64,000 bases of DNA from Tessaracoccus lacteus (GCF_029917005.1 NZ_CP123967.1:1798001-1862000), one strand, 5' to 3'. Numbered from the stretch's first letter, positions 15,701-25,404 are shown. The notes: generated from the sequence alone by a model not told the origin. Made by a program: numbers and translations.

Positions 15701-17548
15701 TCAGATCCCCTCGGGGAGCTTGCGCGCGGCGCCCTTGTCGGCGGACTGCGCAAGCATGCCGAAGATCCTCAGCGCCGGCGAGACCGCGCGCTCGCGCTGC
15801 TTCGGGGCCCACCCCTGGGCGTCGCGCGCGGCGCGACGGGCGGCCAGGGTCTCGTCATCCACGTCCAGCTGGATGAGCCGCTGCGGGATGGAGATGGTGA
15901 TCTGGTCGCCGTCCTCGACGAGCCCGATCGTTCCGCCGGAGGCCGCCTCGGGAGAGACGTGCCCGATCGACAGGCCGGACGAGCCGCCGGAGAAGCGGCC
16001 GTCGGTGATCAGCGCGCACTTCGGGCCGAGCCCGACGCCCTTCAGGTAGCTGGTCGGGTACAGCATCTCCTGCATGCCGGGGCCGCCCTTGGGGCCCTCG
16101 TAGCGGACGATCACGACGTCGCCGGGCTGCACCAACTTGCCCAGGATGGCGTCAACGGCCTCCTCCTGGGACTCGGTCACGATGGCCCGGCCGGTGAACT
16201 CCCACTGGTCCTCCGGAACGCCGGCGGTCTTGACGATGGCGCCGTCGGGAGACAGGTTGCCCTTCAGCACGGCGAGGCCGCCGTCCTGCGTGTAGGGGTG
16301 CTCGGTCGAGCGGATGCAGCCGTCCTCGGCGTCCGTGTCGAGGCTGGCCCAGCGGTTGGTGGAGCTGAAGGCCTCGGTCGTGCGGACGCCGCCGGGGGCC
16401 GCGTGGAACAGCTCGATGGCCTCGGGGATGGTGGAGCCGCTGCGGATGTCCCAGTCGGCCAGCCACTGCGCCAGCGAGTCCGAGTGCACCGAGTGGACGG
16501 TCTCGTCGAGCTTGCCGCCGCGGGCCAGCTCGCCCAGGATGGCGGGGATGCCGCCGGCCCGGTGCACGTCCTCCATGTAGTAGCGGTGGGAGTTCGGCGC
16601 GACCTTTGCCAGGCACGGCGTGACGCGGCTGATCGCGTCGATGTCGTCGAGGCCGAAGTCGACGCCACCCTCCTGCGCCGCGGCCAGCAGGTGCAGCACG
16701 GTGTTGGTGGACCCGCCCATCGCCACGTCGAGGCGCATGGCGTTGGAGAACGCCTCCCTTGTGGCGATCGACCTCGGCAGCACCGAGTCGTCGTCCCCGT
16801 CGTAGTAGCGGCGGCACAGCTCGACGACGAGCCGGCCGGCCTCCTCGAACAGGCCCTTGCGCGCGGCGGCGGTGGCCAGCGTCGATCCGTTACCGGGCAG
16901 CGCGAGGCCGATGGCCTCCATGAGGCAGTTCATCGAGTTCGCGGTGAACATGCCGGAGCACGAGCCGCAGGTGGGGCACGCGTTGGCCTCGATGCGACCG
17001 AGTTCCTCGTCGCTGACGGACTCGTCGACGGACTTCACCATGGCGTCGATCAGGTCGAGCGACGTCTCCGCCTCCCCGTCCTTGATGATGGCCTTGCCGG
17101 CCTCCATCGGGCCGCCGGAGACGAAGACGGTCGGGATGTTGAGGCGCAGCGCGGCGAGGAACATGCCCGGCGTGATCTTGTCGCAGTTGGAGATGCACAC
17201 CAGCGCGTCGGCGCAGTGCGCGTTGACCATGTACTCCACCGAGTCGGCGATCACCTCGCGGCTTGGCAGCGAGTAGAGCATGCCGCCGTGGCCCATGGCG
17301 ATGCCGTCGTCGACCGCGATGGTGTTGAACTCGCGGCCGATGCCGCCGGCCTCCTTGATCGCATCCGAGACCAGCGCGCCCATGTTGCGCAGGTGCACGT
17401 GGCCCGGCACGAACTGCGTGAAGGAGTTCGCCACGGCGACGATCGGCTTGCCGAAATCTGAGTCCGTTACCCCGGTGGCGCGCCAGAGGGCGCGCGCGCC
17501 CGCCATGTTGCGACCGTGGGTGGTGGTGCGGGACCGAAGCGCCGGCAT
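15701..17548 (-). CDS. ilvD: dihydroxy-acid dehydratase IlvD
   Basis: Dehydrates 2,3-dihydroxy-isovalerate and -methylvalerate to the 2-oxo acids in valine, leucine and isoleucine synthesis. 615 residues, usual length. The iron-sulfur ligands are visible: Cys122 in [10 protein letters not shown] and the [10 protein letters not shown] motif at about 191-200. ATG 17548 is preceded by GAGGAG. It stands apart from the other branched-chain genes (leu/ilv block at 48.8-63.2 kb) and shows no attenuator in its short upstream region. Confidence 0.97.
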   Translation of the reverse strand: MPALRSRTTTHGRNMAGARALWRATGVTDSDFGKPIVAVANSFTQFVPGHVHLRNMGALVSDAIKEAGGIGREFNTIAVDDGIAMGHGGMLYSLPSREVIADSVEYMVNAHCADALVCISNCDKITPGMFLAALRLNIPTVFVSGGPMEAGKAIIKDGEAETSLDLIDAMVKSVDESVSDEELGRIEANACPTCGSCSGMFTANSMNCLMEAIGLALPGNGSTLATAAARKGLFEEAGRLVVELCRRYYDGDDDSVLPRSIATREAFSNAMRLDVAMGGSTNTVLHLLAAAQEGGVDFGLDDIDAISRVTPCLAKVAPNSHRYYMEDVHRAGGIPAILGELARGGKLDETVHSVHSDSLAQWLADWDIRSGSTIPEAIELFHAAPGGVRTTEAFSSTNRWASLDTDAEDGCIRSTEHPYTQDGGLAVLKGNLSPDGAIVKTAGVPEDQWEFTGRAIVTESQEEAVDAILGKLVQPGDVVIVRYEGPKGGPGMQEMLYPTSYLKGVGLGPKCALITDGRFSGGSSGLSIGHVSPEAASGGTIGLVEDGDQITISIPQRLIQLDVDDETLAARRAARDAQGWAPKQRERAVSPALRIFGMLAQSADKGAARKLPEGI

Positions 17549-17646
17549 GGATGGCTCCTCTGCAGTGGTGCGGATAACCCTGCAAGCCTACGCCGCAGCC
17601 CCAGGAAGTCCTCCTCGAATACGCTGTCGGCCGAGGAGTGGACGGA

Positions 17647-18444
17647 TCAGTCGCCCGTCGCGGCCGGCCGGTCGGTTGCCGCGTACTGCGACCAGCTGCC
17701 CGGGAACAGCCGCTTCGCGCCGAGACCGGCGTACTCCATCGCGATGAGGTTGTGGCAGGCGGTGACCCCGGAGCCGCAGTAGGAGATGACGTCGGTGTCC
17801 GCGTCGATCTCGGCGAACCGGTCGCGCAGCTCGTCGGGGCTGAGGAACCGCCCGTCGGTGCCGAGGTTCCCGCCGAGCGGGAAGCTGCGGGCGCCGGGGA
17901 TGTGCCCGGCGCGCGGGTCCATGGGCTCGCTGTCCCCACGGAAGCGCTCGGGGGCGCGGGCGTCGATCACGAAGCTGCCGGTGGCGGCCTCGTCGATGGT
18001 CGCCAGCGCCTCGTCCGGCCAGGGGCCCGGGGTGAACGTCGCGGGCTCCGGCGTGGGGGTCGCGGAGCTCAGCTCGCCCTCCCAGGTCCGCAGGCCGCCG
18101 TCGAGAAGCGCGGCGTCGTGGCCGAGCATGCGCAGCAGCCACACGACGCGGCCGGCCATCGCTCCCCCGGCGTCGTCGTAGGCCACGACGGTCGCATCGT
18201 CGCCGACGCCGAGCGCGGACATCCCGGCGGCGAATCGCCCGGGGTCCGGGAGCGGATGGCGGCCACGCTCGGGGCTTCCAGGGTCCGCGAGCACCTCGTC
18301 CATGTCGACCCGGACCGCGCCGGGCAGGTGGCCCTGCGCGTAGGCGTCGGCCGCCGAGCGTCCGTCGAGGTAGTAGCGGGCGTCCAGGATCACGACGTCC
18401 GGGTGGGCGGCGAGCCAGTCGGCATCGATAACGGGAGGGATCAT
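17647..18444 (-). CDS. sseA: thiosulfate/3-mercaptopyruvate sulfurtransferase (two rhodanese domains)
   Basis: Transfers sulfur from thiosulfate or mercaptopyruvate to an acceptor. 265 residues in two rhodanese modules: an inactive N-terminal one (about 6-120; the Cys is replaced, VVAYDDAGG) and an active C-terminal one (about 150-255) with the catalytic Cys loop SYCGSGVTACHN. The CGSGVTA loop is nearer to the mercaptopyruvate type than the CRKGVT of thiosulfate types; which donor is used is not settled. ATG start with a TAGTCT -10 element six bases upstream (leaderless). Confidence 0.9.
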   Translation of the reverse strand: MIPPVIDADWLAAHPDVVILDARYYLDGRSAADAYAQGHLPGAVRVDMDEVLADPGSPERGRHPLPDPGRFAAGMSALGVGDDATVVAYDDAGGAMAGRVVWLLRMLGHDAALLDGGLRTWEGELSSATPTPEPATFTPGPWPDEALATIDEAATGSFVIDARAPERFRGDSEPMDPRAGHIPGARSFPLGGNLGTDGRFLSPDELRDRFAEIDADTDVISYCGSGVTACHNLIAMEYAGLGAKRLFPGSWSQYAATDRPAATGD

Positions 18445-18471
18445 GTGCCAAGACTAGGCGCCCGGACGGGC

Positions 18472-18505
18472 GACGGCGCCCGACCTCGGGAGGTCGGGCG
18501 CCGTC
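18472..18505 (-). terminator. intrinsic terminator downstream of nrdJ
   Basis: Inverted repeat with a 15-bp perfect stem (GACGGCGCCCGACCT / AGGTCGGGCGCCGTC) and a four-base loop, 16 bases after the nrdJ stop and upstream of the sseA start. Confidence 0.85.
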
Positions 18506-18520
18506 CGGGTCGGGCCAGGA

Positions 18521-21358
18521 TCAGCTGCAGCCGGAGGTCGAGCCGCAGCCTTCGCAGACATAGCAGGAGCCGGAGGGGCGCATCTTGGTGCCGCAGGTCA
18601 TGCACAGCGGGGCGTCGACCTCGGCCACGCCCATGGCCTCCATCAGCTCGGCCGTGGTGTGCGCGTCGAGCAGGGAGGGCTGGCGGGCGCCGTCGACGTT
18701 GAAGTCGTCGCCGGCGTCGTTGCGGAGCTGCTCCGCCTCGGGCAGCTCGGCCTCGTCCTCCTCCGAGAGGTAGGACCCGGTCTCGACGTAGCGGGCGCGC
18801 TCGGCGGCCGTGTAGATGCCGAGCTCGGCCCGGTCATCGAAGCTCAGGTAGTCGAGGGCCAGGCGACGGAAGATGTAGTCCATGAAGGACTGCGCGATGC
18901 GGATGTCGGGATCGTCGGTCATGCCGGCGGGCTCGAACTTCAGGTTCGTGAACTTCTGCACGAAGGACTCGAGCGGCACGCCGTACTGCAGGCCGATCGA
19001 CACCGCGATGGAGAAGGCGTCCATAACGCCGGCGAGCGTGGAGCCCTGCTTGCCGAGCTTGAGGAACACCTCGCCGAGGCGGCCGTCGGCGTACGCGCCC
19101 GACGTCATGTAACCCTCGGCCCCGCTGACGGAGAAGCTGGTCGTGCGGCCGGAGCGGGACTTCGGGAGACGCTCACGCTTGGGGCGGTAAACGATCTTCT
19201 CGACGATCTTCTCCACGACCTCGGCCTCGCCCTTGCCGTCGGTCTTCTTCTTGCCGTCGGACAGCGGCTGGCCGACCTTGCAGTTGTCGCGGTAGACGGC
19301 AAGCGCCTTGAGGCCGAGCTTCCAGCCCTCGAGGTAGACGTTCTCGATGTCCTCGACGGTGGCGTTCTCCGGCAGGTTGACCGTCTTCGAGATGGCGCCG
19401 GAGAGGAACGGCTGCACGGCGGCCATCATGCGCACGTGGCCCATCGGGCGGATGGCCCGCTGGCCCATGGCGGTGTCGAAGACCTCGTAGTGCTCCGCGG
19501 CCAGGCCGGGAGCACCGACGACGTGCCCGTGCTCCGAGATGAACTCGACGATGGCGTCGACGTCCTCGGACTTGTAGCCGAGGCGCTTGAGCGCCCGCGG
19601 GATGGTCTGGTTGACGATCTGCATCGACCCGCCGCCGACGAGCTTCTTGAACTTGACCAGCGAGAAGTCCGGCTCGATGCCGGTGGTGTCGCAGTCCATC
19701 ATGAATCCGATGGTGCCGGTGGGGGCGAGCACGGATGCCTGGGCGTTGCGGAAGCCGCTCTTCGCCCCGAGGGTGACCACCTTGTCCCACTCGCGGGTGG
19801 CGACCGCGTGCAGGGTGCGGTCGTCGGCCAGGACGCGCAGGTCGTCGTTGGCGGCCTGATGCTTGCGCATCACGCGCTGGTGCCCCTCCGCGTTGGCGGC
19901 GTAGCCGTTGTAGGGGCCCACGACGTCGGCGAGCTCGGCGCTGCGGCGGTACGAGGCGCCGGTCATGATCGAGGTGATCGCGGCGGCCGTCGAACGGCCC
20001 CCCTCGGAGTCGTATCCCTTGCCCATCGCCATCAGCAGGGCGCCGAGGTTGGCGTAGCCGATGCCGAGCTGGCGGAAGTTACGCGTGGTCTCGCCGATCG
20101 ACTCGGTCGGGAAGTCCGCGAAGCAGATCGAGATGTCCATCGCGGTGATGATGAGCTCGACGGCCTTGACGAACAGCTCGGCGTCGAACGCGCCGTCGTC
20201 GCCCAGGAACTTCAGCAGGTTCAGGGACGCGAGGTTGCACGACGAGTTATCGAGGCTCATGTACTCGGAGCAGGGGTTCGATGCCGTGATCCGGCCGGTG
20301 GCGGGGTTGGTGTGCCACGCGTTGATGGTGTCGTCGTACTGGATGCCGGGGTCGGCGCACTCCCAGGCGGCCTTAGCGATCTTGTGGAAGAGGTTGCGCG
20401 CGTCCACCTCCTCGATGACGGAGCCGTCCATGCGGGAGCGCAGGCCGAACCCGGCGCCGTCGACGACTGCGTTCATGAACTCGTCGCTGACCCGCACCGA
20501 GTTGTTGGCGTTCTGGTACTGGACGCTCGTGATGTCGCGGCCGCCGAGATCCATGTCGAAGCCGGCGTCACGCAGCGCGCGGATCTTGTCCTCCTCGCGC
20601 GCCTTGGTCTCGACGAACTCCTCGATGTCGGGGTGGTCGACGTCCAGGACGACCATCTTCGCGGCGCGGCGCGTGGCGCCGCCGGACTTGATGGTGCCGG
20701 CCGAGGCGTCGGCGCCCCGCATGAAGGAGACGGGCCCGGACGCGTTGCCGCCCGAGCTCAGCAGCTCCTTGGACGAGCGGATCCGCGACAGGTTCAGGCC
20801 GGCGCCGGAGCCGCCCTTGAAGATGAAGCCCTCCTCCTTGTACCAGTTGAGGATGGAGTCCATTGAGTCGTCGACCGACAGGATGAAGCAGGCGCTCACC
20901 TGCTGCGGGGCGGGCGTGCCGACGTTGAACCAGACCGGGGAGTTGAACGAGAAGTACTGGTTGAGCAGCATCCACGTGAGCTCGTGCTCGAAGATCTCCG
21001 CGTCTGCGTCGGTGCCGAAGTACCCGTACTCGACGCCCGCCTTCGTGTAGGTCTGCACGACGCGGTCGATCAGCGTCTTCAGCGAGTCCTCGCGCTGCTC
21101 GGTGCCCAGCGCACCGCGGAAGTACTTGGTCGTGACTATCGTGGAGGCGTTGACGCTCCAGAAGGACGGGAACTCCACGCCCTTCTGCTCGAAGACCGTC
21201 TCACCGGTCTTCCAGTTCGTCTGCACCACGTCGCGGCGCTCCCACTCCACCTCGTCGTAGGGGTGCACCCCCTTCGTGGTGAAGACGCGCGAGATCGTGA
21301 GCCCCGTGGACCCGTTGTCGGACTTGCGGCGGTTGGAGCGCGCTGCGGTCGCGGTCAT
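18521..21358 (-). CDS. nrdJ: adenosylcobalamin-dependent class II ribonucleotide reductase NrdJ
   Basis: Reduces ribonucleotides to deoxyribonucleotides using adenosylcobalamin to make the thiyl radical, so it works with or without oxygen. 945 residues. Seen: Cys157 (SACFIL) as one redox Cys, the active-site NPCSE at 361-365 (radical Cys363 and Glu365), Cys374 in NSSCNLASLN, and a C-terminal CxxC zinc-ribbon region (CMTCGTKM...CYVCEGCG, ending GCS). The ATG at 21358 has an AAGGGG ribosome site. Follows nrdR by 53 bases, so both are probably one transcript under the NrdR boxes upstream. It ties directly to the cobalamin genes at the left of the window; no class I or III reductase is seen here. 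Confidence 0.96.
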   Translation of the reverse strand: MTATAARSNRRKSDNGSTGLTISRVFTTKGVHPYDEVEWERRDVVQTNWKTGETVFEQKGVEFPSFWSVNASTIVTTKYFRGALGTEQREDSLKTLIDRVVQTYTKAGVEYGYFGTDADAEIFEHELTWMLLNQYFSFNSPVWFNVGTPAPQQVSACFILSVDDSMDSILNWYKEEGFIFKGGSGAGLNLSRIRSSKELLSSGGNASGPVSFMRGADASAGTIKSGGATRRAAKMVVLDVDHPDIEEFVETKAREEDKIRALRDAGFDMDLGGRDITSVQYQNANNSVRVSDEFMNAVVDGAGFGLRSRMDGSVIEEVDARNLFHKIAKAAWECADPGIQYDDTINAWHTNPATGRITASNPCSEYMSLDNSSCNLASLNLLKFLGDDGAFDAELFVKAVELIITAMDISICFADFPTESIGETTRNFRQLGIGYANLGALLMAMGKGYDSEGGRSTAAAITSIMTGASYRRSAELADVVGPYNGYAANAEGHQRVMRKHQAANDDLRVLADDRTLHAVATREWDKVVTLGAKSGFRNAQASVLAPTGTIGFMMDCDTTGIEPDFSLVKFKKLVGGGSMQIVNQTIPRALKRLGYKSEDVDAIVEFISEHGHVVGAPGLAAEHYEVFDTAMGQRAIRPMGHVRMMAAVQPFLSGAISKTVNLPENATVEDIENVYLEGWKLGLKALAVYRDNCKVGQPLSDGKKKTDGKGEAEVVEKIVEKIVYRPKRERLPKSRSGRTTSFSVSGAEGYMTSGAYADGRLGEVFLKLGKQGSTLAGVMDAFSIAVSIGLQYGVPLESFVQKFTNLKFEPAGMTDDPDIRIAQSFMDYIFRRLALDYLSFDDRAELGIYTAAERARYVETGSYLSEEDEAELPEAEQLRNDAGDDFNVDGARQPSLLDAHTTAELMEAMGVAEVDAPLCMTCGTKMRPSGSCYVCEGCGSTSGCS

Positions 21359-21411
21359 GATGTACCCCTTGGTGTCGAAACTCGTTGATCTGTTGCTGGT
21401 TGGGCAGGCGC

Positions 21412-21921
21412 TCAGCTGATGAGCGGGTCCTGCGCGAGCGCGGGAGGCGTGGCCTCCCGCCGCGGCTGGGCCTCGTCCTGGCCGAGCCGGATGGCGTCGA
21501 TCTCGCGCTGGAAGTCGTCGACCGACTCGTAGTTGCGGTAGACGCTGGCGAAGCGGAGATAGGCGACGGCATCGAGTTCCTCGAGCGGACCGAGGATGGC
21601 CACCCCGATGCTCTCGGCCGGGATCTCGGCCTGCCCGGAGGCCCTCAGCGACTCCTCCACCCGCTGCGCGAGAGAGGCGAGCTGGGCCGCCGACACCGGC
21701 CTGCCCTTGCACGCCTTCGACACGCCGCCGATGACCTTGTCCCTGCTGAACGGCTCGACGACCCCCGACCGCTTGACGACCGTCAGCACGATCTGCTCGA
21801 CCGTGGTGAACTTACGCTCGCACGCGGGGCACATCCGCCGCCGACGGATGGCCGAGCCATCCTCGGTGGCACGGGAGTCCGACACCTTGGTGTCGGCGTG
21901 CCGGCAGAACGGGCAGTGCAT
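21412..21921 (-). CDS. nrdR: transcriptional repressor NrdR
   Basis: ATP/dATP-sensing repressor of ribonucleotide reductase genes. 169 residues: an N-terminal zinc ribbon (Cys3, Cys6, Cys31, Cys34; CPFC and CPAC) and an ATP-cone domain (about residues 46-136; [16 protein letters not shown]). The C-terminal tail of about 25 residues is Pro/Ala-rich and variable. Upstream lies a pair of NrdR boxes, so the nrdR-nrdJ operon is probably self-regulated by nucleotide level. Confidence 0.97.
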   Translation of the reverse strand: MHCPFCRHADTKVSDSRATEDGSAIRRRRMCPACERKFTTVEQIVLTVVKRSGVVEPFSRDKVIGGVSKACKGRPVSAAQLASLAQRVEESLRASGQAEIPAESIGVAILGPLEELDAVAYLRFASVYRNYESVDDFQREIDAIRLGQDEAQPRREATPPALAQDPLIS

Positions 21922-21969
21922 GTGCGGTCCAGTCGTCGTAGGTCACGGGCGAGCACACTTGACGAAATA

Positions 21970-22016
21970 ACACAAGTTATGGTGTCAAAGCGCGTCACAG
22001 CCACTAGATGTTGTGA
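21970..22016 (-). promoter_or_regulatory. pair of NrdR boxes upstream of nrdR-nrdJ
   Basis: Two 16-bp sites resembling the NrdR consensus ACACWATATATWGTGT: ACACAAGTTATGGTGT (21970-21985) and CCACTAGATGTTGTGA (22001-22016). Their centres are 31 bp apart, three helical turns, the usual arrangement for cooperative NrdR binding. A TTGACA -35-like element on the minus strand (21983-21988) overlaps the promoter-proximal box. Confidence 0.8.
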
Positions 22017-22071
22017 TCCTACGCCGACGCGGGCGCCGGGACAACCGCCGACACGCCGCGCGCACCCTCGG

Positions 22072-22413
22072 TCAAGGCTGCGTGACGTGCGCCCAGGCGG
22101 GGTCTCCGGCGACGTACCCGGTGACCGGATCAGACTGGGCCATGGCGATGAACGAGGACGCCGAGGCGGCCACGCCGGCAATGGCCAGCACGCCGACGGC
22201 GGCCACCTTGATCTTCAGCCACAGGGTCGACGGGACGGGCACCTCGACACGGGCCGCAACACAGGAGGACACGGAGCCGACGCGACCGGGGGCGATGGGG
22301 CGCGGCGCGTGGGCGCGGGGCAGGCGGAGGTCGGGCCGGCCGGCAGGGGTGACGACGCGGCGACGGTCACCGGTGCCGACAACCGTGAACGAGGTGGTGG
22401 TCGAAGCGGTCAT
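22072..22413 (-). CDS. small membrane protein in the ChiZ/DivS (SOS division inhibitor) position, LysM absent
   Basis: 113 residues: a basic, Pro/Arg-rich N-terminal part, one membrane helix (about residues 68-90; VAAVGVLAIAGVAASASSF), and a short outside tail. Its place between nrdR and divergent lexA matches Rv2719c/ChiZ and DivS, LexA-controlled cell-division suppressors that carry a LysM domain after the helix. Here the tail is only about 20 residues with no LysM, so it is either a shortened functional homologue or a decayed one. ATG 22413 has a GGGAGAGG ribosome site and a TAGGCT -10 element (22438-22433) abutting an SOS box. SOS induction is therefore well supported; the division role is inferred from position. 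Confidence 0.65.
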   Translation of the reverse strand: MTASTTTSFTVVGTGDRRRVVTPAGRPDLRLPRAHAPRPIAPGRVGSVSSCVAARVEVPVPSTLWLKIKVAAVGVLAIAGVAASASSFIAMAQSDPVTGYVAGDPAWAHVTQP

Positions 22414-22436
22414 GGGACCTCTCCCTTCGTGAAGCC

Positions 22437-22452
22437 TAGAACGTTTGTTCGA
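22437..22452 (-). promoter_or_regulatory. LexA (SOS) box 1, abutting the promoter of the small membrane protein
   Basis: TAGAACGTTTGTTCGA: GAAC-N4-GTTC, the actinobacterial SOS core. It overlaps the start of the minus-strand -10 element TAGGCT (22433-22438), so bound LexA would block it. Confidence 0.85.
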
Positions 22453-22481
22453 ATCACACTATAGCCCGCCGAAGGCCACAT

Positions 22482-22497
22482 TGGAACAGTCGTTCGA
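22482..22497. promoter_or_regulatory. LexA (SOS) box 2, middle of the lexA intergenic region
   Basis: TGGAACAGTCGTTCGA: GAAC-N4-GTTC. It lies 45 bases from box 1 and 106 from box 3 (start to start). Which promoter it serves is unclear; it could help LexA bridge both. Confidence 0.75.
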
Positions 22498-22587
22498 AGT
22501 TTCTTCTCCGGCGTGTCGCGGGTGCGACACGGATCACTCAAACAGGGCCGACCGACAGTTTCTGATCCGACGACACGGCGCGTCTTA

Positions 22588-22603
22588 TCGAACACCTGTT
22601 CCG
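22588..22603 (+). promoter_or_regulatory. LexA (SOS) box 3, lexA promoter
   Basis: TCGAACACCTGTTCCG: near-consensus GAAC-N4-GTTC located 8 bases upstream of the lexA -10 element TAGCAT (22612-22617), covering the -35 region, as for lexA autoregulation. Confidence 0.9.
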
Positions 22604-22623
22604 AGCGGCGCTAGCATCTGTAC

Positions 22624-23388
22624 ATGGCTGACACGAACCCCCGCCGAGGACGCCCGACCAACGCCCAGCTGAGGACGCAGCTCGGAGACATCTCCGAGCT
22701 CCCAGACGGCCCGGAGAACCGACACGGGCTGACCATGCGCCAGGTCGCGATCCTGCGCGTCATCCGCGAATCCATCGAGGCCGTCGGCTACCCGCCGAGC
22801 ATCCGCGAGATCGCCAAGCGCGCGGGCATGGCGTCGACCTCGTCCGTCAGCCACCAGCTGAAGGTCCTCGAGGACAAGGGCTTCCTGCGTCGCGACCCCA
22901 ACCGCCCCCGCGCGATGGTGGTGAAGCTGCCCGACGACGAGGCAGGCGTCGAGGCGCCCGGCCCGGGGCTGGGAGCGGCCCTGACGCCGGAGCAGTCCTA
23001 CGACTCGACGGCCCCGTCGGTCCCCACGCCGCTGGTCGGCCGCATCGCCGCCGGCGGGCCGATCCTCGCCGAGCAGGAGATCGAGGATGTCTTCGCGCTG
23101 CCGAAGCAGCTGGTCGGTGAGGGCACGATCTTCATGCTCGAGGTGCGGGGCGACTCGATGATCGACGCCGCGATCTGCGACGGGGACTGGGTCGTGGTGC
23201 GCCAGCAGAGCGATGCGGTCAACGGCGACATCGTCGCGGCCCTTCTCGACGACGAGGCCACCGTCAAGACGTTCCAGCGCAAAGACGGGCACGTGTGGCT
23301 GCTGCCGCACAACCCCGACTACTCCCCCATCGACGGCACGCACGCCAGCATCATGGGCAAGGTCGTCGCCGTCATGCGCCGACTCTGA
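22624..23388 (+). CDS. lexA: SOS repressor LexA
   Basis: Represses DNA-damage genes and self-cleaves when RecA filaments form. 254 residues: winged-helix DNA-binding domain (about residues 34-100; [14 protein letters not shown] recognition region) and S24 peptidase domain (about 135-254). The cleavage bond is Ala143-Gly144 (RIAAGG), catalytic Ser178 (RGDSMID) and Lys215 (EATVKTF). ATG 22624 follows TAGCAT with a six-base spacer, so the mRNA is probably leaderless. The linker (about 103-135) is longer than in E. coli LexA, as in other actinobacteria. Three SOS boxes precede it. Confidence 0.97.
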   Translation: MADTNPRRGRPTNAQLRTQLGDISELPDGPENRHGLTMRQVAILRVIRESIEAVGYPPSIREIAKRAGMASTSSVSHQLKVLEDKGFLRRDPNRPRAMVVKLPDDEAGVEAPGPGLGAALTPEQSYDSTAPSVPTPLVGRIAAGGPILAEQEIEDVFALPKQLVGEGTIFMLEVRGDSMIDAAICDGDWVVVRQQSDAVNGDIVAALLDDEATVKTFQRKDGHVWLLPHNPDYSPIDGTHASIMGKVVAVMRRL

Positions 23389-23391
23389 GCG

Positions 23392-25404
23392 CTACTCCTC
23401 GCCGCGGAGCCTGCGCAGAGCCTGGACGGCGACGTCGCCGTCGGTGGTCAGCCAGAAGTCGGGCAGGGACGACTTCAGAAACGACCCGTAGCGCTTGGTG
23501 ACCAGCCGCGGATCCAACACCGCGACGACGCCCCGGTCTGTCGAGCGTCGGATCAGGCGGCCTGCGCCCTGCGCGAGCAGCAGGGCGGCGTGCGTCGCGG
23601 CGACCGACATGAAGCCGTTGCCGCCCGCGTCGTCGACCGCCCTCTTCCTGGCCTGCATCAGCGGGTCGTCGGGGCGAGGGAACGGGATCTTGTCGATGAT
23701 GACGAGCTGGCAGGTCTCCCCCGGCACGTCGACCCCCTGCCACAGGGACATGGTGCCGAACAGGCTCGTGTCCTGCTCCGCCGCGAAGCGCGCGGTCAGC
23801 TCCGAGAGCTGCGCGTCGCCCTGGCACAGGATCGTCAGGTCCGGCAGCTCAAGGCGGCACCACTCGGCGGCCTGCTCGGCCGCACGCCGCGACGCGAACA
23901 GCCCGAGCGTGCGCCCGCCGGCGGCCCACATGAGCTGGGCGATCTCCCGCAGCGTCTCCTCCCGCAGCCCGTCGCGGCCGGGCTCGGGGCCCTTCTTCGC
24001 GACGTACAGGATGCCCTGGCGCCGGTAGTCGAACGGCGAGCCGACGTCCAGACCCCGCCAGGCGAGCGGGTCGGGCGCCTCGGCCCCGGCCGCCACGCGG
24101 TCCGCGGCCCTCAGTCCGACGCTCGCGGCAGCGGGCTCGAAGGACCCGCCCAGCGACAGGGTGGCGGACGTCAGCACCGTCGGCGTCTCGGCGAACACCT
24201 GCTCACGCAGGAGCCCGGCGACGTTCAGCGGCGCGACATACGCGGCGGCCCCCACGATCTCGGAGTGGGAGACCCACACGACGTCCACGTCGGCCAGCTT
24301 GGCGATGCGTTCGGCGACGTCGAAGACCTCCTGGGCTGCGGAGGCGGCCTGCTGCCGGTCGGGGTCGGGGGCACTCTTGTCGCCGTCGCCCTTCCCGAGC
24401 GCGCTGACAACCCTGCGGGCGACGTCGCGCAGCGCCTCGGCGGCGCGCACAAGCGGCGCGGACGTGGCCGTCACCCGGCCGGCCTCCGACTCGTCGAGGG
24501 CCTCGCGGACGTCGTCGGCCTGGGTCAGGAAGTCGGCGCCGAGGTCGTCGTCGAGCCAGGTCAGGCAGCGGCGCGCCGTCCGCTCGACCAGGCCGGGCGT
24601 CAGCTCGTCGGTGGCGGCCGTGGTGATGCGGCTGACGAGCTCGTGCGCCTCGTCGACGATCAGCGCGGCGTGCTCGGGCAGCACGGTGCCGCCGTGCATG
24701 GCGTTGATCGCGAGCAGCGCGTGGTTGGTGATGACGAGGCTGGCGTCCCGGGCCTGCTCGCGGGAACGTTCGACGAAGCACTCGTTGCCGAAGGGGCAGC
24801 TGGCCACTCCCAGACATTCGCGGGTCGGGATCGAGACCTGTGCCCAGCCCCTGGCCGTGTGGGACGGGGCGTCGTCGCGGTCGGCGAGCCCCTCTCGCTG
24901 GGCCTCCTCCTCGACCCATTCGCGCAGGGCGAGCACCTCGGCGCCGAACCGTCCGACGTCGTCGCCCTTGCCGGCGGCCGCGGCCTCGACCAGGGACTCG
25001 GCACCGAGCAGCGAGTCCTGCTCGAGCGGGCCACCGCCGCGCACCTTGTAGAGGCACGCGTAGTTGGTGCGGCCCTTGAGGATGGCGGCCTTCGGCCTCT
25101 TCCCCGTGACGGCCTCGGCGGCGTCGAGAGCCGTGGGGATGTCCTTGGTGGCGAGCTGCGCCTGCAGCGCCAGCGTCGCGGTGGCGACCACGACGCGGTC
25201 ACGGTCGCCCGAGTCGATGATCCGGGCGAGCGCCGGGGCGAGGTAGCCCAGCGACTTGCCCGTGCCCGTGCCCGCCTGCACAAGGAGGTGGGTGCCGTCC
25301 CCGATGGCCTCGGCCACCGCGTCGGCCATCAGCTGCTGCCCGGGGCGTGCCTGTCCCCCGATGGTGCCGACGGCGGCCGCGAGGATCGCGCCGGGGTCAG
25401 TCAC
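23392..25404 (-). CDS. dinG: DinG-family iron-sulfur ATP-dependent DNA helicase
   Basis: Superfamily 2 helicase expected to unwind DNA 5'-3', handling R-loops and repair intermediates. 670 residues: Walker A QAGTGTGKS near residues 43-51, four cysteines for a 4Fe-4S cluster (YACLYKV and CLGVASCPFGNEC), DEAH box VDEAHEL, and C-terminal motifs (LFGTMSLWQGVDVPG, QGAGRLIRR). I prefer the GTG at 25404, overlapping the hflX stop in a coupled way; a TTG at 25419 would add five residues. It converges on lexA with three bases between the stops. No SOS box of its own is seen; it is probably expressed from the hflX transcript. Confidence 0.9.
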   Translation of the reverse strand: MTDPGAILAAAVGTIGGQARPGQQLMADAVAEAIGDGTHLLVQAGTGTGKSLGYLAPALARIIDSGDRDRVVVATATLALQAQLATKDIPTALDAAEAVTGKRPKAAILKGRTNYACLYKVRGGGPLEQDSLLGAESLVEAAAAGKGDDVGRFGAEVLALREWVEEEAQREGLADRDDAPSHTARGWAQVSIPTRECLGVASCPFGNECFVERSREQARDASLVITNHALLAINAMHGGTVLPEHAALIVDEAHELVSRITTAATDELTPGLVERTARRCLTWLDDDLGADFLTQADDVREALDESEAGRVTATSAPLVRAAEALRDVARRVVSALGKGDGDKSAPDPDRQQAASAAQEVFDVAERIAKLADVDVVWVSHSEIVGAAAYVAPLNVAGLLREQVFAETPTVLTSATLSLGGSFEPAAASVGLRAADRVAAGAEAPDPLAWRGLDVGSPFDYRRQGILYVAKKGPEPGRDGLREETLREIAQLMWAAGGRTLGLFASRRAAEQAAEWCRLELPDLTILCQGDAQLSELTARFAAEQDTSLFGTMSLWQGVDVPGETCQLVIIDKIPFPRPDDPLMQARKRAVDDAGGNGFMSVAATHAALLLAQGAGRLIRRSTDRGVVAVLDPRLVTKRYGSFLKSSLPDFWLTTDGDVAVQALRRLRGEE

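Noticed and set aside
15959-17461. 500-codon plus-strand open frame opposite ilvD
   Set aside because: Mirror frame of a high-GC gene: low-complexity Gly/Arg/Val/Asp-rich composition, no motifs, and ilvD is unambiguous.
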